A stretch of 64,000 nucleotides of DNA from Rhizophagus irregularis (GCF_026210795.1 NC_089444.1:296001-360000); one strand, 5' to 3'. Shown: positions 38,071-49,719, counted from the first letter of the stretch. Notes: generated by a model not told the origin, from the letters alone. Numbers and translations: made by a program.

Positions 38071-38871
38071 AAAATTTTTTTTTACTAATAACTGTATGCA
38101 AGAGTTTTTAGCACAAAATTTACACCTAACTCCAAATAGTTAGGAAAGATAAGAAAACCTCATGTCAGTCATATGATGATCAAGCATGTTGCAGATTTTC
38201 ATAGACCGAAATTTTTATTAAGAACAATGATACAATAATAATACAATATAATTGATATATAGTAAGGTGGAGTAAAAAAAAAATGGTGTGAATGAAGAAA
38301 AGTTTAAATAAAGCTTATAATGTGAATTAAAAATAGCATAACAATGAATTTATAGAAATCTAAATATAAAGTTTATTTATGATGTAATAAATACATGTCA
38401 GAACGATAGTTATATAAGTCAATGATTGGATGAAAATGGACCACGTAGTGGCCAATCAATAAAGAGCTCTGTATTATTATGCTATTGTATTTTTCAATGA
38501 TATTTTTTCGACCACAATACTACTGTTTTCTATTTCACGATAAATATTATTTGAAGCGTGGTTGAATAAAAATCTTTTGATCGTAACGGATAGTTTTTAA
38601 AGAATTTTTAGATTTCATGATATAGCTTCTAGGTTTCTTTAATAAAAATAAATAAATATTAAGTGTTTTCTTGAGAGATAGAAAAAAAAATTGTATAAAT
38701 TTGTTCATATTGGTCATTTCTTTGATGACAAAAGATGACAGATGACCAATCCTTAAAAGAACGTCAACATGCATTTGTTGGGGGTTTCCAAACGTAGTGT
38801 ATTTTTTTAACATAATTAATAAATTATTATTTTGATAAATAATTTTTGGATTAACAAAATCGGAGTTTTTT

Positions 38872-39110
38872 TACCTAAAGCATTTTAATTTATCATACCT
38901 AAAAAAGCATCGCTGATTTATCTAAGAGTTCTAAAAAAAGCGTTTTCATTAATTTACCTAAAAAAGCGTTTTTTTTAATTTACCTAAAAGAGCGTTTTTG
39001 ATTTAACGTTAACTAAAAAGCGCTTTTTGATTCAATCTAAGAAAGTGCTTTTTTGATTTATCTAAGAAAGCGTTTTATAATTTATCTGAAAAAATCATTT
39101 TCAATGCAAA
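38872..39110 (+). repeat. about 26-bp tandem repeat
   Basis: About nine imperfect copies of TTTACCTAAAAAAGCGTTTT with GA or AA spacers, variants reading ATCTAAGAAAGCG. Non-coding. Confidence 0.75.
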
Positions 39111-39695
39111 AAAATTGTTTTGGAATAAAAACAATAAAAAACAAAAAATCGGAATTTTAGACCGAAGTGTAACGAAGGACTATACGTTTTAATGAAAGTA
39201 TTGTTATTAGAAACACCAAATCATTTTATATCTGAAATGGGTAAATTTTTTGAAATGTGGTAATAATCGGGTTTTATTGAATAAGTGTAAAGTAAAATGA
39301 GGAAAAAAAAGTGGTATTATGTATTAGGATTTGTATACAGTATAAAAAAATTAAAATTTAATTGAGTTTTGCAGCCGACATAGAGAAATTTCAAATTATG
39401 ACGTTAAATGCTTAAAGTTGATCATTTTTTCATAATCATTTAAATACTTTAAAAAAAAAAAAAATCTCATAATGGACTCAAATTAAAATTCCCAATAGAC
39501 TTTATTAAAAGAACCTTATTAAATCAAATACTAAAATTTTTTTGAATTAAGACTTTGAAATAAGAACGCATTTGTGGTTGGTTACATTAGTATTGTTCAA
39601 ACCAAATTTTTATGATACTAATTAAATTTAATATATTTTTAGTATACATAAAAGTAGTGAAACGATCCGTATGGATGATGATAATCCGTACATAC

Positions 39696-39798
39696 CGGGA
39701 TGAATACTCGTTACAAGTTCGTAATGGTGATTTTCTTCTTTTTCATATTGTGATAGATTTACATTTTTTATGATTGATTTTGCCAAACCTTTAACCAT
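39696..39798 (-). CDS. possible first exon of an unidentified gene
   Basis: The minus strand from the ATG at 39798 (or 39819) reads MVKGLAKSIIKNVNLSQYEK and then EENHHYELVTSIHP, with protein-like composition, ending at a good donor G|GTATGT at 39695. No downstream exon was joined with confidence. It could be an isolated or decayed exon. Confidence 0.25.
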
Positions 39799-40139
39799 GT
39801 TTAAGAAACACTTTTCCAAAAATAAACCGGAAATTTACACTGAACCAATCATATACCTAATATGGTTGTGTGAATATTTAAACACTAAAAACGTTGGAAC
39901 ATTCTTTTTTCTTTAACTTCTATCAAAATTTAATAATGAACAAAGTTTTTTTTTTGAATTGTTAAATCAAAAAAAAAAGTGGGTATAAAAATTTTATTAG
40001 TTTTATCTGCGGATATACGGATAATATGCGTGCGGATGGATATATATTAAGAAACTTGGAGTCCCTAGAAAGAAGCAAGAGATGAAATGTTAAAAACAAT
40101 TCCTTAAATTCAATTAAAAAAAAATACTTACCTTCCAGT

Positions 40140-41100
40140 CCGTTCTAAGTTCTTTTCATTGTTTCAAAGGATGCATACAAAAAGAATAAAAATATATAAT
40201 TTTATTAATTTATAGCGAAAAAAAAAAATATACTATTTTGAGATTCATTGAAAGTTATATGAATAATATAAATTGATATATGTACAACGCCCGGTAATAA
40301 GTTACCGGTTACCGTACAATTAGTGCCAAATGTACCCCTGTAAAAACTTTTTTTTCATTAAGCGTGTTACACAAATTGATCGTTATAATAAAGATTTTAA
40401 CAAAAAAATTTTAAATATTATTGCGAAATTAAAATAATTTGTTTTATTATACTTTATATTTTAAATAAATAAAAATTGTTCACCATAATCGTTAAATATA
40501 TTATTACGAAGTATTATAAAAATCAGCGAAATGACTGACTTGCCAATCATTTTGCAGATTATTTCCGTCCTGTTTTTTTTTTTATTAAAAGTTTTTAACT
40601 CTTTATTTACTTTTAATTATAACCAAATTTTAAGTACATAATTTGTTCTTTAGTTTAATAATATATTAATATTATATTATAGTACATTATAGCAAAAGTT
40701 ATTTTGATGTTAAAAAATTTTATAGTAGGCATAATTTTCAAACTTGAGGATCAACTTTACTTATAGTACTATATAAAAGACAGGTTTAAAAAAAGGCAAT
40801 TAAATTGTACCGGCTTATTTATTTATATAATATTTACATATAATTTAAATTAACTAAATTCTTTATTTAAAAAATTATTTAATAATATAGGTAAGTTAAT
40901 TCTATTATTACTTATCCGGCCAGGCAATGTAGATCGGATAGTTTAAAAAATTTTTAGCTTCTAAAATTCTTTTTTTTTAAAAATAAAATGAAAATAAACC
41001 TTGAAAAGCGCCACATGCACTCGTTTAAGTTTTCGAACGTAATATATTTTTTAAAATAATTAATAAATCATTATTTTGACCTAGCTAAAAGCAAGCATAT
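40140..41100 (+). repeat. duplicated block, copy 3 of 3
   Basis: See the copies at 14700 and 37370. This copy leads directly into copy 2 of the 16-18.6 kb locus and carries a 102-bp insertion at 40814. Confidence 0.75.
40814..40915 (+). repeat. solitary copy of the intron-array unit with AG|GTAAGT
   Basis: A 102-bp monomer of the 20.8-23.9 kb array on the plus strand: ATATTTACATATAATTTAAA, TTAACTAAATTCTTTATTTA, AATAATATAG|GTAAGT and TTCTATTATTACTTAT in the same order. Here the acceptor and donor abut with no intervening bases. It is bounded on both sides by CCGG. The homologous position in copy 1 (near 15460) reads GTGACCGGTCTG with no such unit. Confidence 0.75.
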
Positions 41101-41656
41101 AAGAAGCGCTATCGAAATTAATTAATCCCATAATTTACGCAAAGTATAGATTTTTTGATCCTATTCTTTCAAATTATATACATTTATAGTATGTAGACGA
41201 TCCTATTGTTCTCTTTTTATAATTTGCGTAATTCTAAATAGATTTGACGGGATCTGCCCTAAAAGGCAATCGCTGACTGAAATCCAAAAAGTGATAATGA
41301 TTTCCGACTAAGGTTATAATTTCATTGTTTTTTTTTTGATGTGAAAAATATATTATTTTTATGTTATATTTACAATTCAGAGCTGGTTTTTTTTTTCTTT
41401 CAATTATAAAAGAAAAAAAAATTTATATAATAGCCCTCTTTTTGGAGGTTAACCCAAAAATTTTTCAATTTTTTTTTTTTGCACACTTCTCTTTTCCAAA
41501 TTATTTTGATTCAATTCTCACTTCGAATAAAATATCAACTTTTTTTAATATTTCGAGGGAACAAAAACAAAAAAAATTTGTAAATACTTTATTTTTACCA
41601 AAATATCATAACCAATTTCTTGATTGTACAAAATAATTTTTCATAAAGAAAAAATA

Positions 41657-42271
41657 ATGGAACAACCGTCAGTCACTTATTCTGTCACTCAATCTGTTGA
41701 CTACCTCGGTCAAACTCATAACCGGGCCGATCCGGAAACTTTAAATTGGTAAGTTTTTAAGAAAGAAGGAACTTTTTTCTCTATTTTTGGTAGAAATATT
41801 TGTAAGGGTGGTGCGACATTAATAAGGTTTATCTGCGTGTGTCAAAACCCTCTTATAACATTTGACCTCAAAAATTTTGAGGTAAAAAGCGTACAGCTCC
41901 ATCCTTTTAATAGAATTTAGTTTAAAAAGGAATTTTACTTTTTATTTTAATAAATTATTTCTCTTTTTAATTTTATTCAATTTTTTCTACATAGTTCTTC
42001 TCAGTATCAGGAAACGGACATATACTCCGAACAACAACAAGAACAATGTCTCACAAATGTAACCCAAACTCGATCATCATATGTGCCTCGATATAATCGT
42101 TCTCTTCAAAATCGTAAAATTCAACGAAAAATAAGACATGCGAAGGATGCAAACACATTGAATTATCTTATACAGTTACCAAGACAAATCACAAACAACC
42201 CATTTGTGGATCAAATATTTAATGGGGTTAATTTTATTAAGAATGATTGTTATATATGTGATCGGTACTAG
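41657..42271 (+). CDS. hypothetical protein, paralogue B, truncated by a MITE
   Basis: Exon 41657-41748 (MEQPSVTYSVTQSVDYLGQT...) is spliced with GTAAGT..CATAG to 41995-42271, giving 122 residues. It has the same architecture as the 16656 copy but keeps the frame past the point where that copy shifts, reading NGVNFIKNDCYICDRY. The stop codon TAG is the first three bases of the hAT-like MITE inserted at 42269; past the element the frame would resume as GLLHDRQPIN. The two paralogues therefore lost their C-termini independently. The ancestral protein had a basic region and a CxxC motif. The family is unknown. Confidence 0.6.
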
Positions 42272-42638
42272 GGATTGGAATCGATTATCGAATCTTTGTA
42301 GATTCGATTTTTTGTTCCTTAAAAGATAATCCATTTTAAGCTTTAATAATTAATTCCATGATCAATAAATATATAAATTCTGAATTAAAATTGTAAAATC
42401 TATTAAGAATTTATATATCGTTACTAATACCCAACCGTAAATCACTATAACATCGTTGCGATTATTTGCTGATTATTTCGTCATTTTGAGTTTTTGAAGG
42501 CCATTATCGATCAATTTTTCTTTTTTGAAAATATTTTAAATCATGCATTTAATCTTTGATGCAATGTTGAATTGATTTTCAATTTTCTCTTCAACAAATG
42601 AGATTCGATTTTGATTCGATTATCGATTCTAATCCCTA
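42269..42638. mobile_element. hAT-like MITE (TAGGGATT family), 370 bp
   Basis: Begins TAGGGATTGGAATCGATTAT and ends with the near inverse ...CGATTCTAATCCCTA. The 8-bp target duplication ATCGGTAC is perfect (42261-42268, 42639-42646). The paralogous locus at about 17284 has a single ATCAGCAC at this point, confirming insertion. Non-coding. Confidence 0.9.
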
Positions 42639-43495
42639 ATCGGTACGGGCTTCTCCATGATCGTCAGCCAATAAATGTACGAACATTATTAATTCGGATT
42701 AAATTATTGACAAATATATTGTTTTTTAACCTTTTTTTTTTGTAAAGAAAAAATTCTTTTATTTTTTTTCTCCATGAAAAAACATCTAGAAAAATTCAAC
42801 TCCACTATATTGTATAAATAGTATTGCGAAGTCGCCCAGTGACCGGTTAATTATTTTGTACTAATTAATTGTATTCTTTTTACTTAGAAAATATAGCATG
42901 TTTATATGATCAAGTCTATTATGAAAAATATTATGATATATATATGTATATATGTATTATCAAATAATAATTGCTGAAAAAAAATCAAATAATTATCATT
43001 TAGAAAAAAAAAGTATCATAAAAATTTATTAAAGAAAATGTTTATCGTGAAACAAATTATGTTGATTATTAAAAAAAAAATCAAACAAAAACTAAGTTAG
43101 TCACGCTTATTAATCTTTTTCGGGTAAATATGTCTTGATGAGAATTAATTTTATGTTTGCTCTTTATGTATAACAGTTACAAATTTAATAATAATGAAAA
43201 CATGATATATGACATTGAAATTTATTTGCTTTTAGTTATTATTATTTGTAACTTTGTTAAAAATCTATTTATTTTATTGATTTTTTTTTATAATAAAAAT
43301 TTGTATAAACTTTATTAAAAATAAACTTTTATCACGTGAAAAATATTTTGATGTAATTATTCGTGTAACAATTTTTATACGAATATTTTACATACTTTTA
43401 TTCACATGTTTCTATTTTTCAATTTCCGTGAAACTTTGAGAGAGTAAATAATAGATAAAAGTGTTTTGTTAGTAACTCTTCTATGTACTATATTG

Positions 43496-43823
43496 CAGTG
43501 TTGGCCAGTGACCCAAATGACCTCAAATGACTCAAATGACTGGTCACGTGTCATTTGGGTCATTTCAACATTAAATGACAAATGACCTAGTCATTTAAAA
43601 ATTATGGCCAGAACTATTCATACAATTTCACTATTTCATGGATAAAATTTTCACATGATATTAGAAGTTCATAATTCTGGCCGGCATCATTAACTTGACC
43701 TGAATTATAAAGCATTAATTTTAAATGACTCAAATGACGAATGACCTAAATGACTAGGTCATTCGAAGGTCATTTGGAGGTCATCTCAAAATGGGCAAAT
43801 GACCTAGTCATTTGCCATCACTG
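43496..43823. mobile_element. hAT-like MITE (CAGTG family), 328 bp
   Basis: Ends CAGTGTTGGCCAGTGACC and inverse GTCATTTGCCATCACTG, with subterminal AAATGACCTAAATGAC repeats in both orientations. The 8-bp target duplication CTATATTG (43488-43495, 43824-43831) is perfect. Copy 1 shows the empty site at about 18240. Confidence 0.9.
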
Positions 43824-43876
43824 CTATATTGTGAAATTAACAAATGTCTAGTAATAGCTAATTTCAATTTCCAATA

Positions 43877-46663
43877 TTTTATTTATTTTATTACTAAAAG
43901 AGTGTTAGAACCCAGACTATTACAAATAATAGAAAAAAGAATTCGAAAAAAAAAACTTGAAACTAATATATGTGTATAGATCTTTGTTCGTCATCCCCTA
44001 CGGGACCTCACTCTTCGATCTGTACTATTTGATAAAGTAGGACTATGCTAAAAAATCAAATGGGAACAATCAAAAAAAGCTAATCTAAAAAAAGAAAAGT
44101 TAGTTGATCCGTATTTTTCTTTTGGCCTAAGCCACCACCTGTAAATACTGTCATAGGTGGAATGGTTCACACTATTCTTATTGTATATACGATCATTATA
44201 GATATAAAGAGAAGAAGAGAGAAAAATAAAAAAGAAATAGACAACGTCTATATACAAAAAATGATTCCAAAGTAATGAAACACTAAACTAAAATTTCAAA
44301 TATGAGAAAACTAATAAAATTATTTAGACGATCCTGCCTGCTTGGAATCTAGAGCTAAAAGAGTATCTAGACGGGAGCATTTAGGAATACCAAAAGACCT
44401 GGAGTTATTATCAAAATTATGATCATCACGTTTTAAAGGACGGTTTTCAAGTTCTTTGGTGTCGTCGGACGTGTATGGCTTGGTGGGGAGTATATTATCC
44501 TTATAATCAAACACTGAGCGCATGGTATTACACTTTAAAGTAAAAGGGAGCGAAGCGTTAGGGTAGTTAATAAGAAAAGAATCCATTTCCGATTGTAAAA
44601 GATTCTTCTTTTTGCTTTTCTTTTTTTTCTTTTTTTCGGATGGTCTAATACATTGAGGAGTTGACATATATGTATGATAAGTGTTATTCCATTCGGTTAG
44701 ATCAGACACTTGTCGTTGCCAATATTTAACATGTTTAGGACTGGTGCCGTGATATATGGCTAAATCTTGTATTCTAATCTCTTCTTGTATTTGAAGAGCG
44801 GTAATTTCCTTTGAACGTTCTTCTAAATAGTGTTTATAACGAAGTTTAGAAGCCACAGATTTGGCATAAAGTTCATCCATTCTAGCGGCAAATTTAGCAT
44901 CATCAGCTTTTCCAAGGCGTTCATCACGGGTCTCTAAATCCAATTGATACATATAAGTAAACCACTCCCTAGAACCAGGGATAATGAAAGAACCTAAATT
45001 ATCATAAATAGGATCAGGCGGTATTATATCCTGATATTTGACAGGAATGAACATGTCCGGAATAGGATTATAAGGAGCAACTGTATATAAAATTTCATTG
45101 TTAAGTACTGAAGCTGAAGTCGTAGCTGTGGTAATGGAAATATTATATGAAGCCTTTAGTCGGTTGGTCGTATTCGTATTAGTACCGAAATAATGTGGAA
45201 TAGTGAAATTATAATCCTTTTGTTTAGGGATATCAACAGTCTTCTTATAATGTAAGTGTTTGAGAGGAGTCGTAAATTTTTGAGATGGTAAAAAAAGGAA
45301 TCGTCCTTTTTTAGCTGCGGCCAGTTTCGTTGAAGTACTGAAGTACTGGAGACGGCGCATGGTTTAATAACTTCTTGCGATAAGATACGACGATAAGAAC
45401 GTTTGAATCTAATTTTCTGATTTCTAGCTGTCCTCGGATTTGGACTTGGAGTTATTTGGAAGTTATTCATAAGTTTATGATAAATGTAAGTATGTCCAGG
45501 TCTGAATTTACGATTTGAGTTGCAGACAATATATCTTGAGTTATAAGAGATGCCCGTTCTTGAAGAGAATATCGATTTCGATTCTTTTTTTATCCATCGG
45601 TCGAATGTCAAATTAGCATGGAGCTGTTTATTCTGATGTTGATTCTTAGGTGTAAAATCACCATTTTCATCTCGTACAAGAACTATTCCATTTGGGTATT
45701 TCTTGAAAAAATGTAAGCCACATCCATGTCTGTTGTTAGACATAACTATAGGAGAAGGAACCTCACAAGGTCGAGGTGGAATAGATAAGCCTTTTGCCTC
45801 AATTATATGGTTGCAAGGGAGAAAGATACCAAAATGAAATCTATATCTTTTGTACGAGAAATTGAAAAAAGTTTTCATTATTGCGTTATTATTGTTGAAT
45901 TTATTCTTACGTGACTTGATAAACGTGATTCTATCTAATAATTTTTGACGTATCATATCAAAATATTTATGTTGAATACGACGTGGAATAACTCTTTGTG
46001 AGGAAAAAAAATGCTGAAGACCTTTGCTAATTTGATATTTGGCGTTCGGTAGTGCACTTGTGGAATGATACTTAATAGGGGTAGTTGACATGAGATAATC
46101 ATTTGTGTGTATCCGTAAATGAAGTTGATTGGTGTCCAAATGGTGATCAACAATCTCAAAAAAGAAACTTTTTGAACGTCTAAATTTGTAAATCTTGTTA
46201 TAACCGGTTTTGTGGATTCTGGTCACGTGAAATTTCTTGAAAGAAATGAGAAAAGAATTATCGACATTAAGTGGAGTCGTCGTTGAAGAAATGGGAGATA
46301 TAGAAGAAAAATCTTTTATTGGAAAACCATCATTATTATTATTTGGAGAAACTTGAGAGTCAATGTTTGTAGTTGGATAAAGAGAAATATCTTGTGAAAA
46401 TGAAGGGTCATCTATCCGAATAAACGAGTGTGTTGATGAAGATGCAGACCAATCTATTACTATAGAATTTGAAGAAGTCATATTCCCTTGGGTGTAAGTA
46501 AAATACTAACTAAAAACCTCGTATACAACCAGAGGCGCCCTTTTGGGCCTCTTCCCCTTTAGCGTTTCAAGTCGAAACTGAAAAAAAAACTAACTAGTAC
46601 AAAAATTACTGCGGAAAATTAACAAAATGTAAAAAAAGGGGAAAGAGTTTTTTGTCCAAAGTC
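43877..46663 (-). mobile_element. 2787-bp retroelement-like insertion with 16-bp target duplication
   Basis: Flanked by perfect copies of ATTTCAATTTCCAATA (43861-43876, 46664-46679), with one copy in the empty paralogous site (about 18275, slightly diverged). There are no terminal inverted repeats. On the minus strand the 3' end is A-rich (TAATAAAATAAATAAAA), as in target-primed non-LTR insertion. It carries one long coding region (44320-46481) and no recognisable reverse transcriptase or endonuclease, so it is probably non-autonomous or internally deleted. A GC-rich hairpin (GAGGCGCCC TTTT GGGCCTC) lies near the 5' end at 46532-46551. Confidence 0.8.
44320..46481 (-). pseudogene. element-encoded protein, one ORF split by an 8-bp duplication
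   Basis: An upstream frame starts MTSSNSIVIDWSASSSTHSF (46481) and a downstream frame ends at 44320. They overlap at 45156-45360 in different frames. At 45332-45347 GAAGTACT is directly repeated. Counting only one copy of the 8 bp, the upstream frame runs without a stop into the downstream one, about 717 residues in all. The N-terminal part is Ser/Thr/Asn-rich and then strongly basic (RRSKSF, RFKRSYRR). The C-terminal part has a charged helical segment (ERLGKADDAKFAARMDELYA) and a Lys block (PSEKKKKKKSKKK) resembling a nuclear localisation signal. The family was not recognised; a LINE ORF1-like nucleic-acid-binding role is only a guess from the context. Confidence 0.6.
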
Positions 46664-46679
46664 ATTTCAATTTCCAATA

Positions 46680-47453
46680 AATGTTATGACGTTTTTAAAA
46701 TTTTTTAATAATATTGTCATCTGATCTCCTTAAATAAATAGATATATTGAATTATGATGCAATACTTCTTTGCAGAAACCCGTGATTTGTTACCATGCAG
46801 TTAAGAAATTGCCATCAAATCACAACGATCTATTATCTAACACGTGATGATATGGTATCAAATGATCTCGTGAAAGTGTTGATAACATATCTTTACGAAG
46901 TTGTAAAATGCTATTAAATAAGTGGTAAATAGGTGGTAAATAGGTGGTAAATAACATCGAGAATTAGTGGTGAAAATTAATCTAAGATATTTCTTAGATG
47001 TATTAAATAAGTATTAAATATTATTTAGAGATGAATCTGCCAATTTATTTTATTCATATTTTTTATTTTATTTTTATTTTTATGATGCAGAAGATATTCA
47101 TATTTTTTATTTAAATTTGATGATTTTTAACATCGGGAAAAGCCTGTATCATGTGATACATGTAAGATTATAAAATAACTATAGTGATCTTAGTGATCTA
47201 AACTTTTTTTAACTTGACAATCATTAATATAAAAATAAACTATTTTTAACTTTTAAACTTTTTTTCCAGTGAAAATCTTCCCTTTCGTTCTTTACCTTTC
47301 ATTTCCCATTTCTTTCCTTCATTTCTCTCTTCATTCCTTCTCCCCTTTATTGTTTTATATCTTTTTTTTAAAAAAAGATTTTTTTTTCTGTTAAAAAAAC
47401 TCTGTTTTATAACTTGCTTAAAAAAAAAATTTATATTTTTTACCCATCATATT
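46680..47453. other. end of duplicated locus, then unrelated AT-rich DNA
   Basis: 46680-46765 continues homology to 18293-18385. After that the sequence is unique. A short (GGTGGTAAATA) x3 repeat lies at 46923-46955. No gene is seen. Confidence 0.5.
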
Positions 47454-47665
47454 AGGACCCCGAAATATACATAAAAGGGTCAGGTCAGAGTTTGCGTATA
47501 ATGAGTCAAAAAATCATGTAGATCATTCCTTTTATGGATAATCCCAGCCAAAATAATATTTCCTAATTTAGATAATAGCTGAAATTATCGTAATTCCGGC
47601 CCTGAAAGAATGCGTATTTTGGACCACTTCTGGACCTGACCTCTACATATATATTTCGGGGTCCT
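47454..47665. mobile_element. hAT-like MITE (AGGACCC family), 212 bp
   Basis: Ends AGGACCCCGAAATATA and inverse TATATTTCGGGGTCCT, with perfect 8-bp target duplication ATCATATT (47446-47453, 47666-47673). Shares the internal CCGGCCCTGAAAGAATGCGTA-like segment (47598) with the copy at 11434. Confidence 0.9.
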
Positions 47666-47859
47666 ATCATATTTTTAATTTTTTTTTTATAAAAAAATAA
47701 ATTTCGTTTTTCTTCTCTTATCCTTTCCTTTTTCTCTCGTATTTTATTTAAAAAAGAGTTGAAGAAACTCACAAAAAAAGATTAAATTCTATAACGATAA
47801 TGAAACATTATAAAATTTCATTTTTTAGGCGTCTCCTATGTGAGTTTAGAAAATTTTTT

Positions 47860-49080
47860 TTTTCTTTTTAAAATTTATTTTAATGGACGGTTACTAACAG
47901 TTCTTTTTTTTTTAGGAACTCTTCAGGTCTCTTTGGACACGTGGGATCTCATGTTTGATTAACGAAACGTATGTTAACATTTCAAATTTTATCTTTTTAT
48001 TAGACAGGATAGACACATGGGAAAGAAATTGGGGTTATATATCTTTCGAATTTAATTCTTTTGTTTTAAGTGACTTTTCTTCAGGTCATAACGTGGGAAT
48101 AATAATTTTTTTAAATTTTTTTTTTACTCCAGGCAATTTTTTTTTCAAAAACTAATATTTTGGAAACTGGTTCAGAACTTTAAGACATTTTCGAAAGTTT
48201 TAAAAAATTATTATTTATGGACCAGGTGACCAGCTCAAAATTGGATTTTGAAGCTTAAGAAGTATCAGGTCTTTGAATGTCAGATTTTGATTATTTTTTT
48301 TCTTTTGAATCATTTCTTCAAATGAAATGGTTACTAACACTTCATTTTTATCTTTTTTTTTAGACAGCTTGTTTTTGGGTCTGAACGTATGGGATCTTGG
48401 TAAAGAATCACCTTTCGTTTAATTGGTTATAATTTTTTTTAACAAAACATTGCTAATGTTTTGTCTTCTAGATGAATCATGCGCATTTAAGAAGATAAAT
48501 CACTCAAAAAGTATCACAAAGCATATCAAAACTAACTGATTGAGAAACGCGTAGGATTTTGTGGGTCATTCACATTTTTTTTAATTTGTTTCTTTCAACA
48601 AATTCTTCTTTTTTTAGACAGGTTTAGAATTATGGAATCTCTACACGAATGGTCAAAACAATTCAAATGTGATACGTTGTATTGTTGCTATTTGCATAGA
48701 TTGGTAGAAATCGGTCCAATTTTTTTTAATTTTTTTTTTTTTTTTTTTTGTTGAAATGATTTCTAACGCTAATGATTTATCTTTTTTTTTAGACGACTTG
48801 AGAACTATGGGATTTCTGATGGGAAATGCTAGGAGTCTCTTTGAACACGGATTTTTTTTAACAAACTTTATTAACAGTTTGTTTTTCTCTCTTTTTAGGT
48901 AGTGGTATCCTTAAAAATATTGAATGCAAAGTATGATCTGGGCAATGGCCAGATACCGGACATGTGATATCTTTGGTAAAGTATTGACCTCTTTTTAGTT
49001 ATTTTAATGTTTTTAATGTTTTTAACAAAATGTTTGTTAACATTCTACACTTTCTTTTAGGTGACTTTTTTGGATCTTTT
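47860..49080 (+). repeat. degenerate modules resembling repeated 3' splice sites
   Basis: At about 47885, 47975, 48335, 48590, 48755, 48865 and 49030 the pattern (G)TTACTAACA or similar, then a T-rich run, then TTTTAG, recurs. It is usually followed by ACAG(G/C) and 20-40 bases later by TGGGATCT or TGGAATCT. This could be a decayed tandem repeat or a multi-exon non-coding transcript; open frames are short. Confidence 0.5.
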
Positions 49081-49719
49081 TTGAATTTGGACTTGTATAA
49101 ACAAGTTATATCACTATCCTCTAACATAAGAACCAGTAAGAATAAATAAAATTTCGTGAAAGACATAATTGACGCACATTTTTGAAATACAATTAGGTTA
49201 CGAATGAAAGACTGGCTAAAGTCTTTTAGTAGTTTAATGATGAAATATTGAGGATAGCCACAATTTTAGATATAATTCATGTGCGAAATATGTATTTTTT
49301 CTATTTATTTTCTGAAACTTCAAAATTTCAAAATGAACAATTTAATAAATATTTAATATAGTTTACTATTTATTTACGAATTATTTTCTAAAACTTCACA
49401 ATTTCAAAATGAATAATTTAATAAATATTTAATAATAGTTTACTATTTATTTACGAATTCGAAAACACAATTTTACATTTATTTACAAATTTCAATAACC
49501 CATTTTTACAATTTCGATCAAATCAGCTGACGATCGTCTTAATGTGCAGTAACGACTTCGATACTAAATTATAACTTTATGAGACTAAATCGTGACCAAA
49601 TCTTGATTAAAGGTTTCACGATAAATTTTCGATATGGTCAATATATGGTTTCGATTTTAAAAGTTTCTGTAAAGTTATAACAATAAACAAAATTTATTGC
49701 ATATTAGTTTATATGTTTC

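Larger units (their letters stand above)
37370..38870 (+). repeat. duplicated block, copy 2 of 3
   Basis: Collinear with 40140-41100: CATTGTTTCA.AGGATGC, AGAATAAAAATATATA, TACCCCTGTAAAAACTTTTT and TTACGAAGTAT.ATAAAAATC all occur in order in both. Also shares ATCGTAACGGATAGTTT with 15503. Contains no gene that is conserved in the other copies. Confidence 0.75.

Noticed and set aside
45953-46159. Second minus-strand ORF inside the retroelement
   Set aside because: It lies in another frame within the longer element ORF and has no distinct features.
48003-48155. Phe-rich 66-codon ORF
   Set aside because: It runs through T-rich repeat modules; the open frame is explained by composition.
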